Notes: generated by a model from the letters alone, not told the origin. Positions 35,380 through 44,058 are shown, counted from the first letter of the stretch. The stretch is DNA of 64,000 nucleotides from Acidaminococcus sp. (GCA_022482815.1 JAKVOM010000001.1:2004946-2068945); one strand, 5' to 3'. Numbers and translations are program-made.

Positions 35380-36528
35380 ATGCACTACAGACCTCTTGGC
35401 AAAACGGGCCTTACCGTCAGCGAAATCGGTATGGGCTGCGAAGGCTTTTTCGAAGATAATAATGCTATGGCAAAGCAGCTTTTTGATGAGGCGGAAAAAG
35501 ATGGGGTGAACTACTTCGACCTCTATTCTCCTGACCCTGACATGCGCCGTGCTGTCGGAAAAGCACTGAAGGGAAGAAGGGACAAATTTATCATCCAGGG
35601 GCACCTTTGCTCTGTGTGGAAGAACGGCCAGTACCTGCGTACGCGAAACCTCAAGGAAGTCAAGGCCGCGTTTGAGGATATGCTGAAGATTCTTGGCGTA
35701 TCGTATGTGGATATCGGTATGATCCATTACTGTGATTCTATGAGAGATTGGGAAACCATCAATGATAATGGAATCCTTGACTATGCAATTGCACTTAAAA
35801 AGGCCGGGAAAATCAAACATATAGGGATGTCTTCCCATAATCCTGTCGTCGCGCTGAAAGCAGTGGAGACAGGAATCATTGAAGTTTTGATGTTCAGTGT
35901 CAATCCTTGTTATGACCTGCAGCCCGCAGGGGAAGATGTGGAGCAGCTGTGGGCGGACGAAGCGTATGCCAAGCCCTTGCTCAATATGGATCCGGATCGT
36001 CAGAAACTGTATGAAGTCTGTGCGGAACGCGGAGTAGGTATTACGGTCATGAAGGCCTTTGGCGGCGGAGATTTGCTGGATGCTTCTTTGTCTCCTGCCA
36101 AAGCTGCGCTTACGCCGGCACAATGCATCGGGTATGCTTTGAGTCGTCCGGCTGTTGCTACAATCTGCTGCGGCGCTCATTCTGTGGAGCAGCTGCGCCA
36201 GTGCGTCGCCTATGAAGCATTGCCGGAAAAAGAAAAGGACTTTGCCGAAGCTCTGGCTTCCTTCCCGAGTATCAGCTGGAAAGGTCACTGCATGTACTGC
36301 AATCATTGTCTGCCTTGTCCGAAGCAGATCAATATTGCCGATGTGACGAAATTTTATAATCTTACCGTGGCAGAAGGTACTATCCCCGAGACGGTGCGGG
36401 AACATTATAAAGTGCTGGAGCATCATGCCGGTGAATGTATCCGCTGTGGTGTCTGCGAAACGCGCTGTCCTTTTGATGTCAATATCCGGGAGAATATGGA
36501 AAAAGCGAAGGAGACCTTCGGGTATTAA
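35380..36528 (+). CDS. Aldo-keto reductase with C-terminal 4Fe-4S ferredoxin motif
   Basis: A 382-residue protein. Residues 1-~285 form an aldo-keto reductase barrel (RPLGKTGLTVSEIGMGCEGF, NYFDLYSPDPDMRRAVGKAL, GKIKHIGMSSHNP). The C-terminal ~95 residues have the cysteine clusters CMYCNHCLPC and CIRCGVCETRC, which can hold iron-sulfur centres. This architecture occurs in many anaerobes and suggests ferredoxin-linked rather than purely NADPH-linked reduction. It lies 27 bases after the permease with AGGAAAGGAAG before the ATG. The IS3-family element sits 22 bases past its stop. Confidence 0.9.
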   Translation: MHYRPLGKTGLTVSEIGMGCEGFFEDNNAMAKQLFDEAEKDGVNYFDLYSPDPDMRRAVGKALKGRRDKFIIQGHLCSVWKNGQYLRTRNLKEVKAAFEDMLKILGVSYVDIGMIHYCDSMRDWETINDNGILDYAIALKKAGKIKHIGMSSHNPVVALKAVETGIIEVLMFSVNPCYDLQPAGEDVEQLWADEAYAKPLLNMDPDRQKLYEVCAERGVGITVMKAFGGGDLLDASLSPAKAALTPAQCIGYALSRPAVATICCGAHSVEQLRQCVAYEALPEKEKDFAEALASFPSISWKGHCMYCNHCLPCPKQINIADVTKFYNLTVAEGTIPETVREHYKVLEHHAGECIRCGVCETRCPFDVNIRENMEKAKETFGY

Positions 36529-36609
36529 GAGTAAAAGGCAGATAGCAGATTGATATGCTCCCCTTAAGACGGAGAAAAAAATTATGTCAATGTTTTAAGG
36601 AGGCATGTC

Positions 36610-37311
36610 ATGGTAAAGAGCAATAATAAATTCATCTCTCCTGAGATTAAACTTAACGCTGTCAAAGATATCCTTGAACACAGATCCAACACCTACCAAG
36701 TGGCTAAAAAGCTTGGTATCCGGCGGCAGAACGTTTCTGTTTGGGTAATGAATTACAAGAACGAGGGTGCAGAAGCCTTTTCCCCGAAAAAGGGAAAGAA
36801 AACCTATCCCCTTTCCCTTATGGAAAATGCCGTTAAGGATTATCTGAATGGTAAAGGCAGCTACATTCAAATCTGTAAGAAATACAAGATCCGTTCCCCC
36901 AGGGTTCTTGCAGACTGGGTTAAGCATTATAATATTCATGGAGAATTAGATTCTTACGCTTATCAAGAGAGATGTGATAAATCCATGAAAGGTAAGGCAA
37001 GTACCCTTGAAGAACGCTGCAAAATCGTCAAGGAATGTCTGGAATCCAACCGTGATTACCGTTCTGTAGCCGAAAAATACGGTTATTCCTATCGTCAGGT
37101 CTACAACTGGGTTAAACGCTACGAAAAGGACGGGAATTCAGGACTGGCCAACCATCAGGGTAGACCCAAGAAGAAGCCGATGGATCCTTCCCACAAGGAA
37201 ACAAAAGATGAGGAACTGGTGCGCCTGAGACAAAAAGTCAAGGATCTCGAATTGGAGATTTTGCTTCTAAAAAAACTGGACGAGTTGACGAAAAGGAATC
37301 GCTTTCGTTGA
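36610..37311 (+). CDS. IS3-family OrfA (copy 1)
   Basis: A 233-residue DNA-binding protein with two helix-turn-helix units (SNTYQVAKKLGIRRQNVSVW at ~20-40 and RDYRSVAEKYGYSYRQVYNW at ~145-165) and a C-terminal leucine-zipper-like stretch (LRQKVKDLELEILLLKKLDE). It is longer than many IS3 OrfA proteins and IS150-like. The last codons contain the slippery site that produces OrfAB. AAGGAGG precedes the ATG. Confidence 0.93.
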   Translation: MVKSNNKFISPEIKLNAVKDILEHRSNTYQVAKKLGIRRQNVSVWVMNYKNEGAEAFSPKKGKKTYPLSLMENAVKDYLNGKGSYIQICKKYKIRSPRVLADWVKHYNIHGELDSYAYQERCDKSMKGKASTLEERCKIVKECLESNRDYRSVAEKYGYSYRQVYNWVKRYEKDGNSGLANHQGRPKKKPMDPSHKETKDEELVRLRQKVKDLELEILLLKKLDELTKRNRFR

Positions 37312-37316
37312 CTCGT
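37269..37316 (+). promoter_or_regulatory. Programmed -1 frameshift signal (copy 1)
   Basis: Slippery heptamer A AAA AAA (37269-37275) lies in the correct orfA phase. Four bases later a 14-bp stem follows: ACGAGTTGACGAAA (37280-37293) pairs with TTTCGTTGACTCGT (37303-37316), with two G-U pairs. The -1 frame is open from here into orfB, giving an OrfAB fusion of about 540 residues. Confidence 0.8.
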
Positions 37317-38228
37317 AATCGTAAGCAGTATGAAGCGATTCAAGAGGTTTGCGAGGAAAATGGGGCTTCCGTGCAAAAGTGTTGTGCTATCCTGCACGTT
37401 TCCCCCTCTGCCTACTATAGCTGGCGCAAGACGCCCCTTAGCCTGAATGAGCTCATAAACAAGGGGATCTGCTGCCATATTCTCAGGCTTCATATTAAAT
37501 ATCCTGAAGCGGGATACCGCATGATGGCTGATAAATTAAGGGAAGAATGCAACATCGATATCTCTGATAAACGGTGTTACCGTCTTTTTCGTAAGCTGCA
37601 TATTCATTCCCAGATTAAATGGAGACCAAAAGGCTGCACCCATAGCCGTGTAGGCAAGAACAGTCCACGCAAAGCAGAGAACGTACTGAACAGGAAATTC
37701 CATGCAGACATGCCTGACCAGAAGTGGGTGACAGATGTATCCGAATTCCGGCTTAACATTCCAGGCCCTGTCAGTGGAACTTATATTGTTAAACATCTCT
37801 ATTTAAGCGCGATTTTAGATCTATATGACCATAGAATTGTATCCTATGCGATGAGTGACCGTAATGATACACCTCTTGTTATGGAGACTTTCAGGAAAGC
37901 CTTCAAACAGAATCCCAATGCACATCCATTGGTCCATACAGACCAGGGTTTTCAATATACAAGCAATGAATATCTGGAAATGGCAGAACAGTACAACTTA
38001 ACAAGAAGTATGTCCAGAACCGGCAGATGCCTTGATAATGCCCCAATGGAAGGGTTCTGGGGAATGTTAAAGCGGGAAAGAATCTATATGCATACATACT
38101 ACAGTATCGAAGAACTGGAGTGGGATATCCGGGATTACATTCTATATTACAATACAAAGAGAACTCAACGTAAACTGATGAGAATGTCCCCGATGGCGTT
38201 CCACAATTTCTATGCCAGTGCTGTTTAA
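37308..38228 (+). CDS. IS3-family OrfB, DDE transposase domain (copy 1)
   Basis: A 306-residue integrase-like catalytic protein. The rve domain (~125-300) has the DDE residues in WVTDVSEF, VHTDQGFQYTSNEY and NAPMEGFWGMLKRE. It overlaps orfA by 4 bases; its nominal start is a TTG without a good ribosome site. In this family it is normally made as an OrfAB fusion by -1 frameshifting. Confidence 0.95.
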   Translation: MTRNRKQYEAIQEVCEENGASVQKCCAILHVSPSAYYSWRKTPLSLNELINKGICCHILRLHIKYPEAGYRMMADKLREECNIDISDKRCYRLFRKLHIHSQIKWRPKGCTHSRVGKNSPRKAENVLNRKFHADMPDQKWVTDVSEFRLNIPGPVSGTYIVKHLYLSAILDLYDHRIVSYAMSDRNDTPLVMETFRKAFKQNPNAHPLVHTDQGFQYTSNEYLEMAEQYNLTRSMSRTGRCLDNAPMEGFWGMLKRERIYMHTYYSIEELEWDIRDYILYYNTKRTQRKLMRMSPMAFHNFYASAV

Positions 38229-38303
38229 GAATATGTAAGAAATGATACATTTTTAAGCAGGATTTTGAAATGTTTTAGTCTCCGCTTGACGGGGAGCACA
38301 CCA

Positions 38304-38370
38304 GATAGCAGTTAGCAGATAGCCGATAGGAAAAGAGCGCATTCAGCTTTTGGCATTTAGCCAGATGTGC
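38304..38370. repeat. AGCAGATAGC and GGCATTTAGCC repeat modules
   Basis: GATAGCAGTTAGCAGATAGC continues, across the IS, the GCAGATAGCAGAT found at 36539-36550; GCTTTTGGCATTTAGCC follows. The IS therefore inserted into an existing repeat. Confidence 0.55.
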
Positions 38371-38390
38371 ACGGGCTTCAGAAAGCGTGC

Positions 38391-38440
38391 AAAAGGGACT
38401 GTGAAATAATTCACACGCATTATTTCACAGTCCCTTTTTA
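38391..38440. terminator. Bidirectional terminator after IS copy 1
   Basis: GGGACTGTGAAATAAT / ATTATTTCACAGTCCC (38395-38434) followed by TTTTT; read on the minus strand it follows the peptidase C26 gene. Member of the shared TGTGAA hairpin family. Confidence 0.8.
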
Positions 38441-38471
38441 TTGCAGCTTTTCCTTTTGAGGGGCCTTTTGG

Positions 38472-39218
38472 TTATCCTTTTTTGCAGGCCTTAACGAAGG
38501 TCTCGAATAGTTTCGGCTGTTCCGGCGCGTCAAACATCATTTCGGGATGCCACTGGACGCCGACAATGAAGGGCGCACCACCCTTGATTTCGATTCCTTC
38601 TACAGCGCCGTCTTCAGCTTGTGCTGTGATGGTCACATTTTTACCGGGTTCATGGATGCCCTGGTGGTGGAAACTGTTAGTCCGCACAGCATCGCCGAAA
38701 ATTTTGTGGAGAAGGGAACCTTCAGCAAAACGGGTCTCATGGGCCCGGTAATTCTTGGAAGCTACATCCCCCATATAGCAGTGAATTAAGTGGGCTTCCT
38801 TACCCAGATCCTGGTAAACGGTTCCTCCCATGGCCACATTCATGACCTGGATGCCGCGGCAGATTCCCAGCATAGGCAGTTTGTGCTCATAACCGTAGTG
38901 AAAAATCGTGAGGTCGTAGTCGTCCCGTTCAGGCACTACTCTGCCGCAGTAGGGCATAGGACGCGCACCGAAACGATTGGGGTCGATATCGTGGCCTCCG
39001 CTGATCAGGATTCCATCGACTTTTTCCAAAATGGCCGTCAGGTTTTCTTTGTCTCTGCAGTAGGGAATAAGGAAGGGAATGCCGCCAGCCTTTTCAACAG
39101 CGTAAATATAATCGCAGGCAAGAAATTCCCAATCCTGGCCGGGAAGGCCCAGCCCGGGGACTCCGATAACGGTGTCGCGGGGATCGTAATTTACGGTAAT
39201 TCCAATAATGGGTTTCAT
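38472..39218 (-). CDS. Peptidase C26 / gamma-glutamyl hydrolase family (PuuD-like)
   Basis: A 248-residue class I glutamine-amidotransferase-like protein. The catalytic triad is visible: Cys120 in MLGICRGIQ, and His224 and Glu226 in VQWHPEM. The family hydrolyses gamma-glutamyl bonds, for example gamma-glutamyl-GABA in putrescine catabolism. The rest of a putrescine pathway is not present, so the true gamma-glutamyl substrate is open. It lies 24 bases downstream of an alanine/glycine-type symporter gene in the same operon, which suggests use of an imported gamma-glutamyl or free amino acid. Confidence 0.9.
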   Translation of the reverse strand: MKPIIGITVNYDPRDTVIGVPGLGLPGQDWEFLACDYIYAVEKAGGIPFLIPYCRDKENLTAILEKVDGILISGGHDIDPNRFGARPMPYCGRVVPERDDYDLTIFHYGYEHKLPMLGICRGIQVMNVAMGGTVYQDLGKEAHLIHCYMGDVASKNYRAHETRFAEGSLLHKIFGDAVRTNSFHHQGIHEPGKNVTITAQAEDGAVEGIEIKGGAPFIVGVQWHPEMMFDAPEQPKLFETFVKACKKG

Positions 39219-39242
39219 TTTATTTCCTCCATTCTTCAGAAT

Positions 39243-40658
39243 TCACTTTGCGGAAACTTTTTCCTGTCGGAAGGCACGTTCCATGGCTTCCCATTTCGGC
39301 CACTTCTGGTGTTCCCATTTTAACGGGTCTGCAAAATATTCTTTAGTCACCTTTACAACCTGGTTGTGGCAGAGGAGCACGCAGACCATATTGATGATTG
39401 TCATAAGGGCGGTTCCGAAATCTACGTAATTGATCATGGTTTCGATACCTACCATGCCGCCTACAAATGTCATGAACAGCAGCACCCAGCGTCCGTAAGT
39501 CCTTCCCTTTTCTCCAATCATTTTGACCAGGGATACGCAGGAAAACTCAATCTGGGCGCAGGCTGTCGTGAAGGTGAAGAGCAGCAGGGCAATGGATACA
39601 ATCCAGGACCCGACTTTTCCTATTGTCGAGGAAAAAGCGACTGCTGTCATTGTGGCGGAAGTAACGCCGGGAACTGTCCAGGTATCGGTGCAAAGGATAG
39701 CAAAACAAGTAAGGTTGCAGACCACCAGGGTATCAAAGAAGGCCTCAAATACGCCCCACATGCCCTGTTGAACGGGATGGTTTACTGAAGCAACGGTGTG
39801 AACCATCGTGGTATAACCGGTACCGGCATCATTGGAATAGACACCGCGGCATATGCCCCATCTGATGCAGGCTGCAAGCGTTGCACCGGCAAATCCTCCT
39901 ACGGCTGCCCGTCCTGTAAAGGCGTAGCGGAAAATAGAGAAGAAGGCACGAGGAAGATTTTCAATATTGAGGAGAATGACGACGAGGGCACCGCCTACAT
40001 AGAGCACACTCATGAATGGAACAACCTTTTCACTGACTGCCAGAAGATTCTTCATCCCGCCGACTACTACGGCGATGCAAAGAAGCGTAAGGATGGCAGC
40101 AGAGACGGTACGGTCGGCGCCTAAAGCTACGAGATTGTCCACGCCGGACCCAATCTGAGCGGATGCGGCGAGGAACAGAGCAAAGAGGCAGAGTACGGTA
40201 TAAAGCTGGCCCGTCCACTTCCAGCCGGTGGCACTGCCCAGATAGTACTGAGGTCCGCCGACCCAATTTCCTCTTTTATCGAGTTCGCGATGAAGCATGG
40301 CCGTTGTGACTTCCGTATATTTAACGGCACAAGCGGCAAGACCGGCAATCCAAAGCCAGAATACGCCGCCCGGTCCGCCGAAAGCGATAGCCATGGCCGT
40401 TCCTACGATATTTCCGGCCCCCAGCGTGGAGGCAAGAGCACCGCTGGCGGCCTGCCAGGCACTGAATTTTCCATCCGCTTCCGGATCTTTACGAAAAGAT
40501 TTCCCAATCGTATTCTTTAAGATAAAAGGCAATTTTTTGTAGGGAATCAAGTCCAGCCGCACGGCGAGGAAAAAGCCACCGCCTACGAGCAGAATCAGCA
40601 TGGGAATGCCCCAACCCCAGTTTGTAAAGGCAAGTATTGCATCTAAAAACGCTTTCAT
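39243..40658 (-). CDS. Alanine/glycine:cation symporter (AGCS family)
   Basis: A 471-residue polytopic inner-membrane protein. Family motifs include ASTLGAGNIVGTAMAIAFGG followed by PGGVFWLW near residue 75, GGPQYYLG, and RWGICRGVYSNDAGTGYT in the middle. It imports a small neutral amino acid with Na+ or H+. AAAGGAGG precedes the ATG. The peptidase C26 gene follows after 24 bases. A MerR-methyltransferase fusion is divergently transcribed upstream and is a possible regulator. Confidence 0.93.
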   Translation of the reverse strand: MKAFLDAILAFTNWGWGIPMLILLVGGGFFLAVRLDLIPYKKLPFILKNTIGKSFRKDPEADGKFSAWQAASGALASTLGAGNIVGTAMAIAFGGPGGVFWLWIAGLAACAVKYTEVTTAMLHRELDKRGNWVGGPQYYLGSATGWKWTGQLYTVLCLFALFLAASAQIGSGVDNLVALGADRTVSAAILTLLCIAVVVGGMKNLLAVSEKVVPFMSVLYVGGALVVILLNIENLPRAFFSIFRYAFTGRAAVGGFAGATLAACIRWGICRGVYSNDAGTGYTTMVHTVASVNHPVQQGMWGVFEAFFDTLVVCNLTCFAILCTDTWTVPGVTSATMTAVAFSSTIGKVGSWIVSIALLLFTFTTACAQIEFSCVSLVKMIGEKGRTYGRWVLLFMTFVGGMVGIETMINYVDFGTALMTIINMVCVLLCHNQVVKVTKEYFADPLKWEHQKWPKWEAMERAFRQEKVSAK

Positions 40659-40778
40659 GGATGACCCTCCTTTTTTGTGATTCGTTCATCAGGCTGTCGA
40701 CACCCTTTTTTCTGCTTACATAGTAGGAGATGAGTCAGACTTGATGTCAATGGCAGAATCTTAAAAAATCAGCAAAAA

Positions 40779-40841
40779 GGTGGAGTAGGCTCCATCTTTT
40801 TCTCTTATCCTATTCACAAGCGGGAAAAAGACGGGTAGAAT
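40779..40841 (+). promoter_or_regulatory. Dyad and promoter between AGCS and MerR-fusion genes
   Basis: Dyad GGTGGAG-TAG-GCTCCATC (40779-40796), then promoter TTCACA (40813-40818), 17 bases, TAGAAT (40836-40841) for the plus-strand gene. The dyad is a candidate MerR-type operator, although the T run after it could also make it a hairpin. Confidence 0.4.
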
Positions 40842-40888
40842 AAAGTTATATGAAGGGCGGATAAAAAAGAACCGGAGGAGTTTTTATC

Positions 40889-42139
40889 ATGAAAATAGGC
40901 GCTTTTTCCCGGTCCGTCGGCGTGAGTATTGACACGATTCGCTATTATGTCTCCCAGGGACTTCTGGTGCCCGACGTCAGTGGTGCCCAGATGTCCTTTG
41001 GGGAACGTGAACAAAGGGATATGAAAATCATCCTCAGGATGAAACGTTTATATTTTTCTCTGCATGAAATCCACGAATATCTTGATATTCTGCGGATGAG
41101 CAATATGGTGGAGGCAGAGAGTATCGTCGACATCAAAAAGATTCTTTCCCGCAAGCTGGACGAACTGGATGGAAAAATTGACGGGCTGCAGTCTGCCAAG
41201 GCTGAAATTGCCGAACTGATGGGGCAAGTGGTCCTGCCGTCAGATAAGGGAACGAGAACAGGTGTACCGCTTTCTGCGCTGTCGCTTCTTGCTTGTCCGA
41301 AGTGCGGCGGTTCATTTGCGCTGACGGATGCTTCCCTGGATCAGCGTTATATCTACCAGGGACGGCTGCGCTGCACCTGCGGCTGTGAGATGCTGATTGA
41401 AGATGGTATCGTCAAGACAGGAAACACATATAAGGGAGCCTATGATCATCCCGATTTGCAGCGCCGGATCTACCATGACATCAACGAGAATCTTGCGACG
41501 AACCTGCAAAAATGTTCCGATTATATTGTCTCGGGCATGAAAGGAAGGGCTGTTAAAGGTCAGGTCGTGCTCGAAGGTCATATCAACGGGTACTTTTTCC
41601 TTTATACTAACTTCAAGTCCCTTGACACTGGCTGCCAGTATGTCTTGATAGATAAATATCCGGAGATGCTCGCCATGTACAAGTCAAATATCGAACAACT
41701 CCATCTGAACCTTGATATTCTCTATATTGCTGATGCCAGCAATAAGCCACCCCTCAGGAAACACTGCGTCGATCTCCTGATTAGTTTTACAGGTGACAAT
41801 GAGCACAGCCTCTATTTCCGCTCGCCCTACATTGCAGATATGGAACCTTATTTGAGTCCTGATGCCCATGTGCTGGGTGCCACGCTGGAATATGAACCCA
41901 ATGCCCTCAGTCTGAAAAGGCTTCGCCAAAGCTATCCCGAAGGAACCGGAGACGGCTACTGCCGTGGAATGACTCGCAAAGCTTACGAGCGTCTGGGATT
42001 TCGCTGGGAGGAACAGCCCATCGGGGATATGAAAGTGATCCGCAAGGAGTTCGCCTATCGGAATCATGTAGATGGGGAAAAAATGCAAATTAACTGTTTC
42101 CATGCATGCAGGGCGCCCGCTTTTTTGAAAAAGAAATGA
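40889..42139 (+). CDS. MerR-family regulator fused to zinc ribbon and methyltransferase-like domain
   Basis: A 416-residue protein. Residues 1-70 are a MerR winged helix (IGAFSRSVGVSIDTIRYYVS); ~75-115 form the usual dimerising coiled coil. Residues ~135-175 look like a zinc ribbon (LACPKCGGSF and RLRCTCGCEML). Residues ~190-370 resemble a class I SAM methyltransferase: a motif-I-like VVLEGHINGYF, an acidic residue in YVLIDKYPEML and ADASNKPPLRKHCVDLLIS. The glycine loop is poor, so SAM may be bound without catalysis. Zinc ribbon plus methyltransferase recalls RlmA. It is probably a ligand-sensing regulator; the divergent AGCS gene is a candidate target. Confidence 0.85.
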   Translation: MKIGAFSRSVGVSIDTIRYYVSQGLLVPDVSGAQMSFGEREQRDMKIILRMKRLYFSLHEIHEYLDILRMSNMVEAESIVDIKKILSRKLDELDGKIDGLQSAKAEIAELMGQVVLPSDKGTRTGVPLSALSLLACPKCGGSFALTDASLDQRYIYQGRLRCTCGCEMLIEDGIVKTGNTYKGAYDHPDLQRRIYHDINENLATNLQKCSDYIVSGMKGRAVKGQVVLEGHINGYFFLYTNFKSLDTGCQYVLIDKYPEMLAMYKSNIEQLHLNLDILYIADASNKPPLRKHCVDLLISFTGDNEHSLYFRSPYIADMEPYLSPDAHVLGATLEYEPNALSLKRLRQSYPEGTGDGYCRGMTRKAYERLGFRWEEQPIGDMKVIRKEFAYRNHVDGEKMQINCFHACRAPAFLKKK

Positions 42140-42189
42140 TTAGGCTTTATCGTTATGCTCTATACTGAGAATTTCCATTAAAAATTAAT

Positions 42190-42236
42190 AAGGCTGTGAA
42201 GTGGTGATTGCTCACTGCTTCGCAGCCTTATTTTTT
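42190..42236 (+). terminator. Intrinsic terminator of MerR-fusion gene
   Basis: AAGGCTGTGAAGTGGTGA / TCACTGCTTCGCAGCCTT with T-rich tail; TGTGAA-family hairpin. Confidence 0.8.
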
Positions 42237-42306
42237 GTTTGCTGTCAGAAGGGCAGGCACGATCTCTGATGATCAAAGTATCTCTTTTTTGAAATATGCA
42301 CCCCGT

Positions 42307-42335
42307 GATATTCCAATTTGGATATACGATATTCC
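42307..42335. promoter_or_regulatory. Candidate regulator site upstream of acetolactate synthase gene
   Basis: GATATTCC occurs at 42307-42314 and 42328-42335 (21 bp apart, two helical turns). The first, with the following AATTTGGATAT, makes an imperfect inverted repeat. It lies before a TATACT (-10 candidate near 42370). Confidence 0.4.
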
Positions 42336-42408
42336 GAAGATGAATTTTTAAATATGAGGAAGGGTCACTATACTAGTAAGTACACCAACAGGTTCAGGAG
42401 GGATTTTA

Positions 42409-44058
42409 ATGCAGACATCTGGACAGTTACTCGTAAAATGTTTGGAAAACGAAGGCGTTAAATATGTGTTTGGCATCCCGGGGGAAGAAAACCTGGAATT
42501 TGTCGAAGCACTTGCAAAATCGGATAAAATTAAGCTTGTTGTGGTGAGACACGAACAAGGGGCTGCATTTATGGCAGAAATCTATGGACGACTCACCGGT
42601 CACGCCGGTGTGTGCATGGCAACACTCGGCCCCGGCGCGACGAATCTCGTTACCGGTGTTGCTGATGCACATTTGGATGGAGCTCCTGTTGTAGCGATTA
42701 CGGGACAGGTAAACTCATCCTTGATGCATCTGACTAGTCATCAGTATATTGATCTTGAAAAAATCTTTGAATCCATCACGTGGAAAACCAAAATGGTTAT
42801 TCAACCGGATACCATCAATGAAATCTGCAGACTTTCTTTCAAATATGCAGAAGGTGCCGTTGGCCGCAGGGGAGCTACGCATATTGACCTGCCGGTAGAT
42901 GTGGCGAAGATGGAAGTCAGCGACAGTGAAAAACCGCTGAAAAGAGAGGAATTCCGCAAAGAAGATCCTCGCGAAGAAGATGTAGTAAAGGCAGCCAATT
43001 TAATCAATCAGGCTAAGAGGCCTTTGATTCTTATCGGTAATGATGCAAATTATTACCGTAATAAAAGCATTGTATCTGAATTCGTGAATACATTAAAAAT
43101 TCCGGCGGTCAGCACGATGATGGCCAAAGGGGTTGTTCCATGCGACTCTCCTTACTCCATGATGACAATCGGTATTCCAGACAGAGACTACGTGAACCTG
43201 CTTTTTGATGAGGCCGATATCGTGATTGCCATCGGATATGATATTACGGAAGTGAATCCGAAAAAATGGAACCCAAAGAGAAATCACAAGATTGTGCATA
43301 TCAATAAGTGGACCGCAGATGTCAACAAGTACTACCAGTGTGATGTGCAGGTAAGAGGCAACAGCTGGAATACTCTCCAGGAGATTTTAAAATATACTCA
43401 GCCGAAGGAAGAACCGGAGTGGGCGTTTAAAATTAAACAGGAGTATATGAATTCTATCGAGAGCGCCTGCAGGGATGACGCATTTCCGATGAAACCGCAG
43501 AGGATTCTTACTGATATCCGGAAAGCCCTCGACGGAAGAAATGATATTTTGATTTCTGATGTCGGTGCCCATAAAATTTGGATTGGCAGGCAATACGAAT
43601 GCTATGAGCCGAATACCTGTCTCATTTCTAATGGGTTTGCCAGCATGGGAATCGGTGTTCCCGGTGCCGTAGCTGCGAAACTGGTTTATCCGGAAAGACG
43701 GGTTCTCACTGTGACCGGCGACGGCGGTTTCATGATGAACTCGCAGGAGCTGGAGACAGCAGTGCGGCTGAAGCAGAATTTTGTGGTAATTATTTTTGAA
43801 GACTGCCACTATGGACTGATCCGGTGGAAAGAGGATGCCCAGTACGGGGAGGAAGCCGGTGTCAGTTTCTCTAATCCGGATTTTGTCAAACTGGCAGAAG
43901 CCATGCATTGTAAAGGTGTCAGAATTAATAATGCCGGTGAATTGATTCCGGCGATTCAAAAAGGATTTACGGAGAATGTGCCGGTCATCATTGATGTGCC
44001 TGTAGATTATTCCGAGAATATGCGGCTTACTGAATCCCTGAAAAATCTGCCTAAATGA
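42409..44058 (+). CDS. alsS: Acetolactate synthase (catabolic AlsS-like), thiamine diphosphate enzyme
   Basis: A 549-residue three-domain ThDP enzyme. The catalytic Glu lies in VVRHEQGAAFMAEIYGRLTG (~50); TLGPGATNLVTGVADAHLDG marks the PYR domain. The cofactor motif GDGGFMMNSQELETAVRLKQ lies near residue 440, followed by FEDCHYGLIRW. It condenses two pyruvates to acetolactate. There is no ilvN-type regulatory subunit or ilvC nearby, which favours the catabolic AlsS type (acetoin route); no acetolactate decarboxylase is adjacent either. Another ThDP decarboxylase activity cannot be excluded. TCAGGAGGG precedes the ATG. A LysR gene follows after a terminator. Confidence 0.85.
   Translation: MQTSGQLLVKCLENEGVKYVFGIPGEENLEFVEALAKSDKIKLVVVRHEQGAAFMAEIYGRLTGHAGVCMATLGPGATNLVTGVADAHLDGAPVVAITGQVNSSLMHLTSHQYIDLEKIFESITWKTKMVIQPDTINEICRLSFKYAEGAVGRRGATHIDLPVDVAKMEVSDSEKPLKREEFRKEDPREEDVVKAANLINQAKRPLILIGNDANYYRNKSIVSEFVNTLKIPAVSTMMAKGVVPCDSPYSMMTIGIPDRDYVNLLFDEADIVIAIGYDITEVNPKKWNPKRNHKIVHINKWTADVNKYYQCDVQVRGNSWNTLQEILKYTQPKEEPEWAFKIKQEYMNSIESACRDDAFPMKPQRILTDIRKALDGRNDILISDVGAHKIWIGRQYECYEPNTCLISNGFASMGIGVPGAVAAKLVYPERRVLTVTGDGGFMMNSQELETAVRLKQNFVVIIFEDCHYGLIRWKEDAQYGEEAGVSFSNPDFVKLAEAMHCKGVRINNAGELIPAIQKGFTENVPVIIDVPVDYSENMRLTESLKNLPK

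Larger units (their letters stand above)
36551..38303 (+). mobile_element. IS3-family (IS150-like) insertion sequence, copy 1 (1753 bp)
   Basis: Ends TGATATGCTCCCC (left) and GGGGAGCACACCA (right) form imperfect inverted repeats. The element is flanked by the 3-bp target duplication GAT (36548-36550, 38304-38306). It carries overlapping orfA and orfB with a frameshift signal. The target is an AGCAGATAGCAG repeat module, so no gene was hit. It appears identical to the copy at 55782-57534, pointing to recent activity. Confidence 0.95.
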
